DNA of 64,000 nt from positions 149,007-213,006 of the forward strand of contig NZ_NFJQ01000006.1 in the NCBI RefSeq assembly GCF_002159945.1, in the 5' to 3' direction. This stretch comes from Cloacibacillus sp. An23. GTDB taxonomy: Bacteria; Synergistota; Synergistia; Synergistales; Synergistaceae. This document shows, in pieces, positions 1-7,768 of this stretch. A program made the translations under genes and the position numbers. Under the pieces are notes generated by a model. The model had not been told where the DNA came from. It worked only from the letters and a program-made list of their open reading frames with translations, and made no database searches. Numbering within the stretch: the first letter of the stretch is position 1; each line of letters starts with the position of its first letter.

Positions 1-1329
1 ATTCCCCAAGATGAAGCTGTGGAGCTGCAAATCAATATAATTAGATCTCATGCAACCTCAGTAGGGAAGCCTTTAAAGGAAGAAGCTGTGCGAGCCGTGT
101 GGCTTATGCAGCTCCTTAGTTTAGGCAAGGGATTTTCTGGAATTCGTATTGAGACACTTTTCCTGATAGCTAACGCTCTTAATGTAGGACTTACTCCTTA
201 TGTTCCAGGAGAAGGCTCTGTACAGTATTTGGCTATTGAGGCGCAAATGAACCTTGTCCTGATGGGAGAAGGAAAGGCATGGTACAAAGGACGCCTTTTA
301 GCTGCTAATGAAGCTTTATATGAAGCAGGACTTAAGCCTTTTGTCCCTGCCTGTAAGGAAGGGCTGTGTCTGACCAACGGAGCTAACTCAGCAACTGCGC
401 TCGCTGCATTAGCCCTATATGACTGTGCCGTTGCAGTTCAGACTTCCGATATTGCAGCCGCAATGTCATACGAAGCACTTAAAGGAAATATTCTAGCTTG
501 TGACCCTAGAGTACAGTCGCTAAAGGAGCATCCGCATCAGGCTGCGTGTGCCAGAAACATAGTCCGCCTGCTTAGCGACAGCGGGATCGCGTCTAAATAT
601 AAGGGCGCGCGTGTGCAGGATCCACTAGCATTGAGATCCATTCCGCAGATGCACGGCGCGATAAAATGTATGATTCAAGATTGCGCCAAGGACATTCTGG
701 AAGAGATGGACTCGTGCAGCGATAATCCAATTCTTTGGAATGCACCTAACGAAGAATGCGGTTTGATGGGAGCAAATTTTGACGGTACCTACGCAAGCGG
801 AGCAGCAGATATTTTGTGTATAGCATCAGCAAATTTAGGCAAGCTTTTGGAACGTCGCATAGATAAACTCACAAATCGCCATTTTAGTGGATATCCAGCA
901 TTTCTGGCAGAAAATCCGGGGGTAGATAACGGATATATGATAGTCCAATATACTGCGGCAGGCTTACTAAACGAAATCCGAGGCTTGTCTTTACCTTCAA
1001 CGGCGGACAGTATTCCGACATGCGGTAACTGGGAAGATCCAGTAAGTATGGGGTGGTGGGCCTCTCGCAAAGCATGGTATGTTGGGAAGAAAATACAGTA
1101 CATAGCTGCAATAGAAATTATGACATTGTGTAGAGCTTTTGACTTAGAAAAAGAGGATGCATGTTTCTCTTCAGCGACAAGCGCAGTACATGACAAAGTA
1201 CGTTCTGTTGTACCGCCAATCACTGAAGATCGTCACTTTGGGCCGGATATAGAAAAAGTATTCAGCTTAGTGCGAAGTGGAGAAGTTATAAAAACGGCTG
1301 AAGAAATTACCGGGACTCTCGAATTTTAG
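1..1329 (+). CDS. HAL/PAL-family aromatic amino acid lyase-like protein, MIO-less paralogue 1 (5' end cut off)
   Basis: The reading frame is open from base 1 and aligns end to end with the next gene, so the N-terminal part lies outside the window. The fold is that of histidine/phenylalanine ammonia-lyases: RSHATSVGKP, EGLCLTNG, VQDP..LRSIPQ, SDNPI, GANFDGTY and NWEDP are all present. At the place where these enzymes carry Ala-Ser-Gly, which cyclises to the electrophilic MIO group, this protein has Tyr-Leu-Ala (codons 226-234). The Tyr of VQDPY is also replaced, by Leu. It cannot form MIO by the known chemistry, so a classical ammonia-lyase reaction is doubtful. It is co-directional with its paralogue 24 bp downstream and with a TRAP transporter, which suggests a shared substrate. 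Base composition is AT-rich compared with the rest of the window. Confidence 0.85.
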   Translation: MPQDEAVELQINIIRSHATSVGKPLKEEAVRAVWLMQLLSLGKGFSGIRIETLFLIANALNVGLTPYVPGEGSVQYLAIEAQMNLVLMGEGKAWYKGRLLAANEALYEAGLKPFVPACKEGLCLTNGANSATALAALALYDCAVAVQTSDIAAAMSYEALKGNILACDPRVQSLKEHPHQAACARNIVRLLSDSGIASKYKGARVQDPLALRSIPQMHGAIKCMIQDCAKDILEEMDSCSDNPILWNAPNEECGLMGANFDGTYASGAADILCIASANLGKLLERRIDKLTNRHFSGYPAFLAENPGVDNGYMIVQYTAAGLLNEIRGLSLPSTADSIPTCGNWEDPVSMGWWASRKAWYVGKKIQYIAAIEIMTLCRAFDLEKEDACFSSATSAVHDKVRSVVPPITEDRHFGPDIEKVFSLVRSGEVIKTAEEITGTLEF

Positions 1330-1353
1330 CACACAGCTAGGAAGGGGTTTAGA

Positions 1354-2943
1354 ATGGAGCATACATTGACCAATATTCCTAAAGTCGGATGGGCAGACAC
1401 GATACAGAGTGTTACTTTAGGAACGAAGTCGTTGTCACTGGAAGAATTTGTGGCGGTGGCTAGATACAACGCTAAATTAACGCTTTCTCAAGAGTATTTG
1501 GAAAGAGTCTTCCAGTCTAGAGCGTTAGTTGAAAAATTCCTCGACGAGAATAGAGCTATTTACGGGCTTACGACAGGGTTTGGAGATAATGTCAGAACTG
1601 TAATACCACAAGAGGAAGCGGTGCATCTGCAGATCAATATTTTGCGATCTCACGCTGCTTCTGTGGGCAAGCCCATGTCACCGGAGTGCGTAAGGGCTAC
1701 TTGGCTCATGCAGTTGTTGAGTTTAGGTCGCGGGGTCTCGGGAATACGTCCGCAGATGCTTTCTCTTATTGTGTCGTGTCTTAATGCAAACATAATTCCC
1801 TATGCGCCAGGTGAAGGTTCAATTCAGTCTCTCTCTGTAGAGGCAAATATAAATCTTGTCCTCATAGGGGAGGGACAGGCATGGTATAACGGAGAACTGC
1901 TTCCTGGGGCTGCAGCATTAAACAAAGCAGGGTTAAAACCATTGGCCCCAGCTTGTAAAGAAGGGCTATGCCTGACAAATGGGATTAACGGCGCTACTGG
2001 TATCACTTTGATAGCGCTATATGACAGTATGGTTGGAGCTCAGACAGCCGATATCGCAGCTGCTATGGCTTACGAAGCTCTACGCGGTACGATAAAAGGA
2101 TGCGACGCAAGGTTGCACGCGCTTAAACACCATTCAGAGCAGCAAGGCAGTGCAGAGAACATAAGAAACATTTTGGCCGACAGCAGAATTATGGCTAAGT
2201 ATATGGATTCAAGAGTGCAGGATCCATATATACTACGATCAATACCCCAAGTACATGGAGCTGCAAAGCGTTTTTTAAAAGATGCAGCTACGTCCTTGAT
2301 TCGTGAAATGGCATCGTGTAACGATAACCCCATAGTTTGGCCAAATGGTAACGGAGATGGAGAAGGTCTAATGGGGGCAAATTTTGATGGAACTTATGTA
2401 GGTGCTTATGCCGACACTATCTGTATAGCCGACGCTAACCTAGGTAAGTTCTCAGAGCGAAGGACGGACCGCCTTACCAATAGACATTTCAGTGGAGGGT
2501 ATCCTCCATTTTTAGCGGACAATCCTGGAGTGAACAACTGCTACATGATTGTCCAATATACCGCGGCAGGTCTGGTAAGCGAAATAAGAAATCTCTGCAT
2601 CCCAGCTACCGGTGACAGCATACCTGTTAGCGCAAACTGGGAAGACCCTATACCTATGGCATGGTGGGCAGCTATTAAGTCTAAAGCTGTGTCGGAAAAA
2701 TTGGAATACTTAATTGCAATTGAAATTATGGTGCATACTAGGGCATTCGATTTGACTGACACTAAAGTACACGGGACTTTTGCAAGTGCCACTATAGACG
2801 TACATGATCTAGTAAGATCAAAAGTGCCATATATAACTGGCGACAGGTATTTTGGCTCAGACATAGAAACGACCTATCAGATGGTAAAAAGCGGAGAAGT
2901 CCTCAAAACAGTAGAAAAACGTGTAGGTAAACTTATATTTTAG
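1354..2943 (+). CDS. HAL/PAL-family aromatic amino acid lyase-like protein, MIO-less paralogue 2
   Basis: A 529-residue protein of normal length for the HutH/PAL family, starting at ATG after AGGAAGGGG. Tyr70 (AIYGLTTGFG), His100 (RSHAASVG), Asn209 (LTNG), VQDPY, the Arg of LRS, CNDNP and the Glu of NWED all match residues used by histidine ammonia-lyase. The MIO triad does not: GS-V-G-ASG of the family reads GS-I-Q-SLS here, with Ser-Leu-Ser at 159-161 (codons 1828-1836). The protein therefore keeps the active-site shell but not the prosthetic group. It could be an enzyme with different chemistry, a partner subunit of a MIO enzyme elsewhere, or a binding protein. It sits between paralogue 1 and dctP in one co-directional run. 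Confidence 0.88.
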   Translation: MEHTLTNIPKVGWADTIQSVTLGTKSLSLEEFVAVARYNAKLTLSQEYLERVFQSRALVEKFLDENRAIYGLTTGFGDNVRTVIPQEEAVHLQINILRSHAASVGKPMSPECVRATWLMQLLSLGRGVSGIRPQMLSLIVSCLNANIIPYAPGEGSIQSLSVEANINLVLIGEGQAWYNGELLPGAAALNKAGLKPLAPACKEGLCLTNGINGATGITLIALYDSMVGAQTADIAAAMAYEALRGTIKGCDARLHALKHHSEQQGSAENIRNILADSRIMAKYMDSRVQDPYILRSIPQVHGAAKRFLKDAATSLIREMASCNDNPIVWPNGNGDGEGLMGANFDGTYVGAYADTICIADANLGKFSERRTDRLTNRHFSGGYPPFLADNPGVNNCYMIVQYTAAGLVSEIRNLCIPATGDSIPVSANWEDPIPMAWWAAIKSKAVSEKLEYLIAIEIMVHTRAFDLTDTKVHGTFASATIDVHDLVRSKVPYITGDRYFGSDIETTYQMVKSGEVLKTVEKRVGKLIF

Positions 2944-2982
2944 TCTTTCAAAATATCACAATAATATAGAGAGGTGTCCTTT

Positions 2983-3993
2983 ATGAAACGTGAACGTTTG
3001 TATTTTTATTTGATGGCTATAGTTTGTACAATTATTTGTATCGAGACTGCCGAAGCTAAGCCCATGACGCTGAAGTTTGCAGGAATTAATCCAATCGAGC
3101 ATTCTTCTACAGTTGAGATGAAAAAACTTGCACAAAATGTTGAGGCAGCAACGAATGGTGAAGTAAAAGTAAGGGTGTTCCCTGCTGGTCAGTTGGGCGA
3201 CTATAGCCTTGTCTATGAAGAAATTACCAAAGGAACTATAGATATGGCTCTCATCCCGATTCCGACAGAATATGAATCTAGGCACCAGATAACAATGGTA
3301 CCAGGACTTGTCAGAAATTATGATGAGATAGGTGAGGTTTTCGCGAGGGATGGCTGGCTCTACAATGTGGTAAAAGATCTTCACGAAGGGCTTGACGTTG
3401 TATTTCTAGGCTTCCAAATAGAAGGTTTTGGCGGAATAGGATCATCTAAAGAAATAAGTGATCCGCTAAATCCCGACACCCCGAAAAATATGCTTTGCCG
3501 TATTTCGACAATGGAACTAGACAAAATGGTTATGGATGCTCTGGGTTATCCCACGGTTACAATACCTTATTCAGACCTCTACACCGCGCTTCAGACCGGC
3601 GTAGCTGAAGGTTGGTACGGCGGTGCGGCAATTCACACATATCAGAGTTTCAGAGATGTTCTTGACTATTGGTATAATTTTAACTTGTTCCTTGAAACCT
3701 ACCAGTTCGTTGTCTCAAAGCAAAGTTGGGACAAGATGACACCTGAACAGCAGAGAATAATCGCGACTGAAGCCGAGGCACTTTGCGTCAACAGCATAGA
3801 CATAGCGAAAAGCGAAGAAAAAGACTGCCTTGAAAAGATGAAAGAGGCGGGGATGAATGTTTATATTTATAGTTCCGATGAACTAGAACCTATCAATCAT
3901 CAGATAAGAACGAAGGTATGGCCGCAGCTCGACCAACTGCTTGGAAAGGAACTTACGGACAGTCTGATGAAAGAATTTTTGACCGATAAGTAA
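2983..3993 (+). CDS. dctP: TRAP transporter substrate-binding protein, DctP family
   Basis: A periplasmic solute receptor of a tripartite ATP-independent transporter, 336 residues. The start is ATG at 2983 because the in-frame GTG nine bases earlier lies within the ribosome-binding sequence GAGAGGTG. It has a signal peptide (KRERLYFYLMAIVCTIIC, cleavage near AEA). The mature part shows the DctP pattern, including Arg173, which lies where the family Arg that grips a substrate carboxylate is found, and the downstream ALQTGVAEG. It lies 39 bp after the lyase pair and ahead of the membrane subunits, so the ligand is probably the substrate or product of the lyase-like proteins; that link is inferred from position only. 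Confidence 0.92.
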   Translation: MKRERLYFYLMAIVCTIICIETAEAKPMTLKFAGINPIEHSSTVEMKKLAQNVEAATNGEVKVRVFPAGQLGDYSLVYEEITKGTIDMALIPIPTEYESRHQITMVPGLVRNYDEIGEVFARDGWLYNVVKDLHEGLDVVFLGFQIEGFGGIGSSKEISDPLNPDTPKNMLCRISTMELDKMVMDALGYPTVTIPYSDLYTALQTGVAEGWYGGAAIHTYQSFRDVLDYWYNFNLFLETYQFVVSKQSWDKMTPEQQRIIATEAEALCVNSIDIAKSEEKDCLEKMKEAGMNVYIYSSDELEPINHQIRTKVWPQLDQLLGKELTDSLMKEFLTDK

Positions 3994-4007
3994 AGGATAG
4001 AGAGAAG

Positions 4008-4031
4008 GAGCGGGAGAAAATTCTTCCGCTC
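4008..4031 (+). promoter_or_regulatory. Intercistronic hairpin between dctP and dctQ
   Basis: GAGCGG pairs with CCGCTC across an A-rich loop, and flanking AAGGAT/ATCCTT can extend the stem. No T-run follows. A stem here could protect the dctP message and raise receptor levels over the membrane subunits, as in other binding-protein operons; this role is inferred. Confidence 0.4.
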
Positions 4032-4057
4032 TAATCCTTAGAAAGGAAGGAAAAACA

Positions 4058-4564
4058 TTGTTTCTAAAAAAGCAGAGAAATTTCTTAGTTACTTTTGAAG
4101 AAGCTATTCTTGTGATTCTCGGATTAGCAGTTCCTCTTATGGTTGCGCTCGGTGTATTCTTCCGCTATATCCTAAAAACAGATCTATTCGGTATCGAAGA
4201 AATTGAAATCTTTTGCGCTATGATCCTCTATTTTATCGGCGCTGCTTACGCAAGCTATAAAAAACAGCAGATAACGGCGGATTTGACCCAGTCAATGATA
4301 AAAAGTTTTAAGATACGCAAATTCTTTGCTATTGTTTCAACCTTCTTAGCCTTAGTTGCAGTAGGAGCATTTACATACTGGACTATAGATCTAGTTCAAT
4401 ATGCTGGACTTAGAAATCCTAAAACATCAGTTTGGAAAATACCGTTGGTTTGGGAGTATATCATGATTTTTTGGGGATTTTTTGTAATGACATTATGTGC
4501 GGCTAGAGACTTTTACAACGCTCTCACAAGAAAGCCTGAAGCGTCTGTGGATTCCGAAAAGTAA
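4058..4564 (+). CDS. dctQ: TRAP transporter small permease, DctQ family
   Basis: A 168-residue inner-membrane protein with four hydrophobic segments, the usual size for DctQ. The pattern FGIEEIEIFCAMILYFIGAAYASYKKQQI in segment two is typical of the family (charged residues in a helix followed by the A-x-R/K-x-x-x-H/Q-type loop). The start is TTG at 4058, seven bases after AAGGAAGG; no ATG fits better. It forms the transporter with the DctP and DctM subunits encoded on either side. Confidence 0.88.
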   Translation: MFLKKQRNFLVTFEEAILVILGLAVPLMVALGVFFRYILKTDLFGIEEIEIFCAMILYFIGAAYASYKKQQITADLTQSMIKSFKIRKFFAIVSTFLALVAVGAFTYWTIDLVQYAGLRNPKTSVWKIPLVWEYIMIFWGFFVMTLCAARDFYNALTRKPEASVDSEK

Positions 4565-4585
4565 TTAAGGAAGGAGAATGGTGTA

Positions 4586-5884
4586 ATGGTTGTATCTGGT
4601 CTTTTATTCCTACTTATAGGTCTAGTAATTGGCATTCCAGTCCCTTTTGCGTTTTTTCTAACTGCGATGTATTTTCTGCTCACCGGGGATTACGCGACGA
4701 CTTTTATGGTGCCTTACGCCGTAAGAAATCTTAGTAATACTGTTATATTTTCAATTCCTTTGTTTATCCTAGCCGGTAAACTTATGGAACGCGGTAATAT
4801 CGCTGATAAACTGATCGGATTAGTTGAAGAAACTGTAGGTAGATTAAAAGGTGGACTTGGAATAGTAGCTACTGTTTCATGTGCAGTTTTTGGTTCGGTT
4901 ACCGGTAGTGCCGCTGCAACGCTTACGTGCATAGGTTCTATAATGATTCCAAGGATGGAGAAAGCAGGCTATCCTAGAGGTCATTCTACAGCTCTATTAG
5001 CTAACTCTGCTGTGTTGGGTATGCTGATTCCACCAAGCGGTATTATGATACTTTATTCTTGGGTCGGCGGACAGTCTGTTTTGGCAAGCTTTCTTGCAAC
5101 AGTGTTGCCTGGTATTGCCCTGACAATTTTATTCTCCATCATAAATTGCGTTTTATTGCGGAATAATGCGAATATTATAATTCCAGCTATATCACAGGAA
5201 GAAAAGACATTCCAGCATAAATGTATGCGTATTAAAAAAGCATCTCCGGCCTTGATGATGCCAGTAATAATATTAGGCGGCATATATAGTGGCATAATGA
5301 CTCCAACTGAAGCAGCTGCCGTAGCCGTAATATATGCCATTCCTGTTGGAATGTTTATATATAAAGGACTTACAGTAAAAGGACTCAAAGAAACGCTCAT
5401 AGATTCCGGCATGGCAACTGGGACTATTATGATTATGATGTTCGGATGTTCAGTTTTGGCTAGAATGTTTGTCGAAGAAGATCTTCCTGGTGCGATACTA
5501 AAACTACTGTATTCTATCTCGACAGATCAGAAAATGATTCTCCTTATGTTAAACATATTCATGATTATACTAGGCATGCTTGTAGACGATACAAGCGCAG
5601 TGCTTCTCGCTACTCCTATTATGATTCCAATAATACAAGAAATAGGTGTTAGCCCAGTACATTTCGCAGCAATAGTAGCCGTTAATTCTGGAATGGGCAA
5701 CATAACTCCTCCGTGTGCTCCACTTTTGTATCTATCCGGAGCCATTGCAAAATGTCCAATAAATGAAACGCTTCGCGTCACTGGATGGTTAATATTACTT
5801 GGATGGCTCCCCATCCTTATTTTAACGACATACGTTCCTGAATTTTCAATGTGGTTACCACGTCTGGTTCTTGGGATAAAATAA
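4586..5884 (+). CDS. dctM: TRAP transporter large permease, DctM family
   Basis: A 432-residue polytopic protein with the expected length and about 12 hydrophobic segments. Family signatures include GSVTGSAAATLTCIGSIMIP, LIPPSGIMILY, TPTEAAAVAVIYA and GMGNITPPCAP. It is the Na+-coupled channel subunit of the TRAP system and starts at ATG after AAGGAAGGAG, 21 bp behind dctQ. The stop is only 22 bp before the end of a decayed transposase on the other strand, which marks the right edge of this operon. Confidence 0.93.
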   Translation: MVVSGLLFLLIGLVIGIPVPFAFFLTAMYFLLTGDYATTFMVPYAVRNLSNTVIFSIPLFILAGKLMERGNIADKLIGLVEETVGRLKGGLGIVATVSCAVFGSVTGSAAATLTCIGSIMIPRMEKAGYPRGHSTALLANSAVLGMLIPPSGIMILYSWVGGQSVLASFLATVLPGIALTILFSIINCVLLRNNANIIIPAISQEEKTFQHKCMRIKKASPALMMPVIILGGIYSGIMTPTEAAAVAVIYAIPVGMFIYKGLTVKGLKETLIDSGMATGTIMIMMFGCSVLARMFVEEDLPGAILKLLYSISTDQKMILLMLNIFMIILGMLVDDTSAVLLATPIMIPIIQEIGVSPVHFAAIVAVNSGMGNITPPCAPLLYLSGAIAKCPINETLRVTGWLILLGWLPILILTTYVPEFSMWLPRLVLGIK

Positions 5885-5905
5885 TGTAGGTTTGTCAAAC
5901 ATCTG

Positions 5906-6378
5906 TTACATCGAGCCTAAAGAGTGAGTTATGACTTCCCGAGGAGACTTCCTGCTAAGGGGTCTCATAGGGAAGTTATTGTATCTGTGGTTATGCACGG
6001 CCAGCTGCTTTGCAAAATCTTCCAGAGAATAGAATTGATGCGACGCATAAAAATATTCGTTATCCTTCCGGTGTGATCTTTCCGCCTTCCCGTTATGACG
6101 CAGCGTTTACGGCTTTATCAGCTTATGCTTTATCGCGCACCGCTCCAAATGACTTTCAAAGAGCGTAGGTCTGTCTTTGTCAGAGGTAAACCGGTTCGTA
6201 AATTCCGTCTCGTTGTCGCTAAGGACGCATTCCACACGAAATTTGAAGAACCTCAGCATATGTTTCAGGAATATTGCCTGTTTGTTTCGTATTTTGTTGC
6301 AGCTTGGGTAACGCCGTACTTCATTGCGTATCTAATAAGCGATTGTGTGTAACGTTCCTTTTGTGATATCTTACTCAT
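5906..6378 (-). pseudogene. IS481-type transposase remnant with internal deletion and stop
   Basis: Read on the minus strand from ATG 6378 (preceded by GGAGGACGATTCC). About 37 codons encode an N-terminal helix-turn-helix (QSLIRYAMKYGVTQAATKYE), then the frame breaks and a large part of the gene is missing. The sequence resumes inside the integrase core as RVECVLSDNETEFTNRF and continues through HNGKAERSHRKDNEYFYA to RYNNFPMRPL, typical of IS481/IS3-like DDE transposases. A TAA replaces the Tyr codon of the PYTPRHNG-type motif. It cannot make a working enzyme, but shows that a mobile element once abutted the TRAP operon. Terminal inverted repeats were not identified. Confidence 0.85.
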
Positions 6379-6496
6379 GCTGGAATCGTCCTCCTAGTGG
6401 ATTTGCGGTGAAATTACTTTACGGCATGGACGTGTTTCCCGCTTCTTCATCCGGTTCTCTGTCACATATGTACGGTAAACATACGATGCCATACTG

Positions 6497-6640
6497 AATA
6501 GTCCGGCGGCCGACCTTGACAAGGTGTATTACGCGTGCGCTGCAAGCAGTGGCGCAAAAGTTCCGTCAGAGCTGTTTAACGCTTTACCAGCTAAGGACTT
6601 TGCGTAAATTGCGAGAGCAGTGTAGAGTTTTTGCTCGTAA
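6497..6640 (+). pseudogene. Phage tail assembly chaperone-like relic
   Basis: Frame 6509 and onward reads ADLDKVYYACAASSGAKV then PSELFNALPAKDFA, followed by in-frame TAA and TAG codons. The layout (helical segment, then a DFA.IARAV tail) resembles the tail assembly chaperones of Mu-like and other contractile-tail phages. It lies in the order expected, ahead of a tape-measure fragment at 7182. Recognition rests on pattern reading only, so the assignment is tentative; the decay (two stops, no start codon) is directly visible. Confidence 0.4.
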
Positions 6641-6844
6641 TATAGGAGAACAGCCGGCACAAATTATCCGTGAGGTATGCTGCAGTCTGAACTTGGCTAC
6701 GCATACCCCCTATTTCTTTCTGGCTGGAATTGAGTACAGCAAAAATAAAAAAGTGGATGCGGGCAATATCAAAAGCACGGAAATATCAATCGGCGTGCCC
6801 GTGCTATAATTAAACTGACGATTTTCTGGGATGTGTATAAAAGC

Positions 6845-7105
6845 ATGGAAACAAGTTTTAGATCCTATGACAAGCAAAATGATACTGAAACGGAACAAAA
6901 ATGCTTTGACCTCCACCCAAGAGTAAAAAGCCCTGGGAAAATATATTCTATTGTTTTGGGGATATACCTGGCTGCTTTTTTTATAGGTCTATGGTTTGCA
7001 TATGATCTAGCGGGAGGTATTGGGGTATTGATGTATCTGGTCCTCGTCGTGGGCGTTGGGAGCGGATTATATGAAGCGTCTATACTTCTCTTTCCAGAAA
7101 CGTAG
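6845..7105 (+). CDS. Small membrane protein of unknown function
   Basis: An 86-residue protein if started at ATG 6845 (GTG at 6833 is an alternative; neither has a convincing Shine-Dalgarno). A polar N-terminal third is followed by two hydrophobic segments, roughly residues 37-55 and 60-80, separated by a short Gly-rich turn. A TATAAT at 6805-6810 could be its -10 element, and a good terminator follows 24 bp after the stop, so it may be a separate one-gene transcript inserted between phage tail relics. I do not recognise the family. It could be a phage cargo gene. Confidence 0.5.
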   Translation: METSFRSYDKQNDTETEQKCFDLHPRVKSPGKIYSIVLGIYLAAFFIGLWFAYDLAGGIGVLMYLVLVVGVGSGLYEASILLFPET

Positions 7106-7128
7106 TCTGTATTAGTTTGTATATTAAG

Positions 7129-7157
7129 AAAAGCCGCCTTTTTTGAGGCGGCTTTTT
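7129..7157 (+). terminator. Rho-independent terminator after the small membrane protein
   Basis: AAGCCGCCT (7131-7139) pairs perfectly with AGGCGGCTT (7146-7154) and is followed by a T-run; A residues before the stem also allow function on the other strand. Confidence 0.8.
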
Positions 7158-7181
7158 CCCTGCCCTCAATGGGGTGAAACA

Positions 7182-7355
7182 GTGGCATCTAAAGAACTTC
7201 AATTAGCTATCGCCATCGGCGGTTCTCTTAATGCAAATTTAGACAAAAGCATTAAGCGGGCGAGCGAAACGCTTAATTCACTTTCCGTTGCAGGAACTGA
7301 GACGCAGAAAAAGTTAAGCGCTCTCGGGAAAATAGACGCGAACCTACATTGTTAA
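7182..7355 (+). pseudogene. Phage tail tape-measure protein, N-terminal fragment
   Basis: GTG at 7182 opens a 57-codon fragment beginning ASKELQLAIAIGGSLNANLD, then KSIKRASETLNSL. A short LQLAI.IGG segment followed by an amphipathic helix is how many tape-measure proteins of contractile and Mu-like phages begin. The full protein is normally many hundreds of residues; this one stops at 7355, and the T-box promoter starts 20 bp later. It is a truncated relic, consistent with the decayed chaperone-like sequence upstream. Confidence 0.5.
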
Positions 7356-7375
7356 AATAAAACTGTCCGTACCCC

Positions 7376-7405
7376 TTGACAATCCGGCACGGGGCGTAAT
7401 ATCAT
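7376..7405 (+). promoter_or_regulatory. Sigma-70 promoter for the T-box leader
   Basis: A perfect TTGACA (7376-7381) is separated by 18 bp from TATCAT (7400-7405). Transcription would begin near 7412, just ahead of the T-box structure. Confidence 0.7.
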
Positions 7406-7411
7406 TTAAAA

Positions 7412-7719
7412 ATGCAGTCTTGATATTTGTGTGTCGAGACTTTTAAAAGTAAATAGCGTGAAACGCGATGACGGAGTTACGGCCGTCGCAGATAGGTTTA
7501 CAGAGAGCCGGCGCGCAGGTGAAAGCCGGAACCGAAGGGCGGCGGAGCGGTCTCGCTCCCGAGCGGAGTTCCCTAAGGCGGCGCGCCGCTTTTAAGGAGC
7601 TACGGGTGGCCGCGTCAGAGGCCCTAATGAGCGGCCGCGGGAACGTGGCAATCAGGGTGGTACCGCGGAGTGTGAATTTTTCGCCCCTGAGGCATGTGTA
7701 TGCCTCGGGGGCTTTTTTT
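7412..7719 (+). promoter_or_regulatory. T-box riboswitch leader
   Basis: A long untranslated leader contains the hallmark antiterminator sequence AGGGTGGTACCGCGG (7654-7668), a distal stem I with AGAGAGCCGG paired to GGTGAAAGCCGG, and a GATGA kink-turn-like element near 7467. A strong terminator follows. Uncharged tRNA would pair with UGGU and stabilise the antiterminator. The U after UGG calls for a tRNA with discriminator base A, which fits Leu, Ile, Val and several others but not Gly, Thr or Cys. I could not fix the specifier codon by eye. It controls the LeuA-like gene at 7769 and probably the fusion gene translationally coupled behind it. Confidence 0.92.
7683..7719 (+). terminator. T-box leader terminator
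   Basis: A 12-bp stem (GCCCCTGAGGCA with TGCCTCGGGGGC, one G-U pair) around TGTGTA is followed by seven T. It competes with the antiterminator helix just upstream. Confidence 0.9.
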
Positions 7720-7768
7720 ATAGCCGTTCGGGGCGGGATTTCGGAAGACGAAAAAGGAGAGGTTTGAG

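Noticed and set aside
7560..7600. Glycine specifier (GGC) in the T-box leader
   Set aside because: A GAA-G-GGC string resembles the specifier loop of glycine leaders, but the T-box bulge UGGU needs discriminator A, while tRNA-Gly has U. The specifier is left open.
7468..7767. Plus-strand open frame of 99 codons
   Set aside because: It lies wholly within the T-box leader and terminator.
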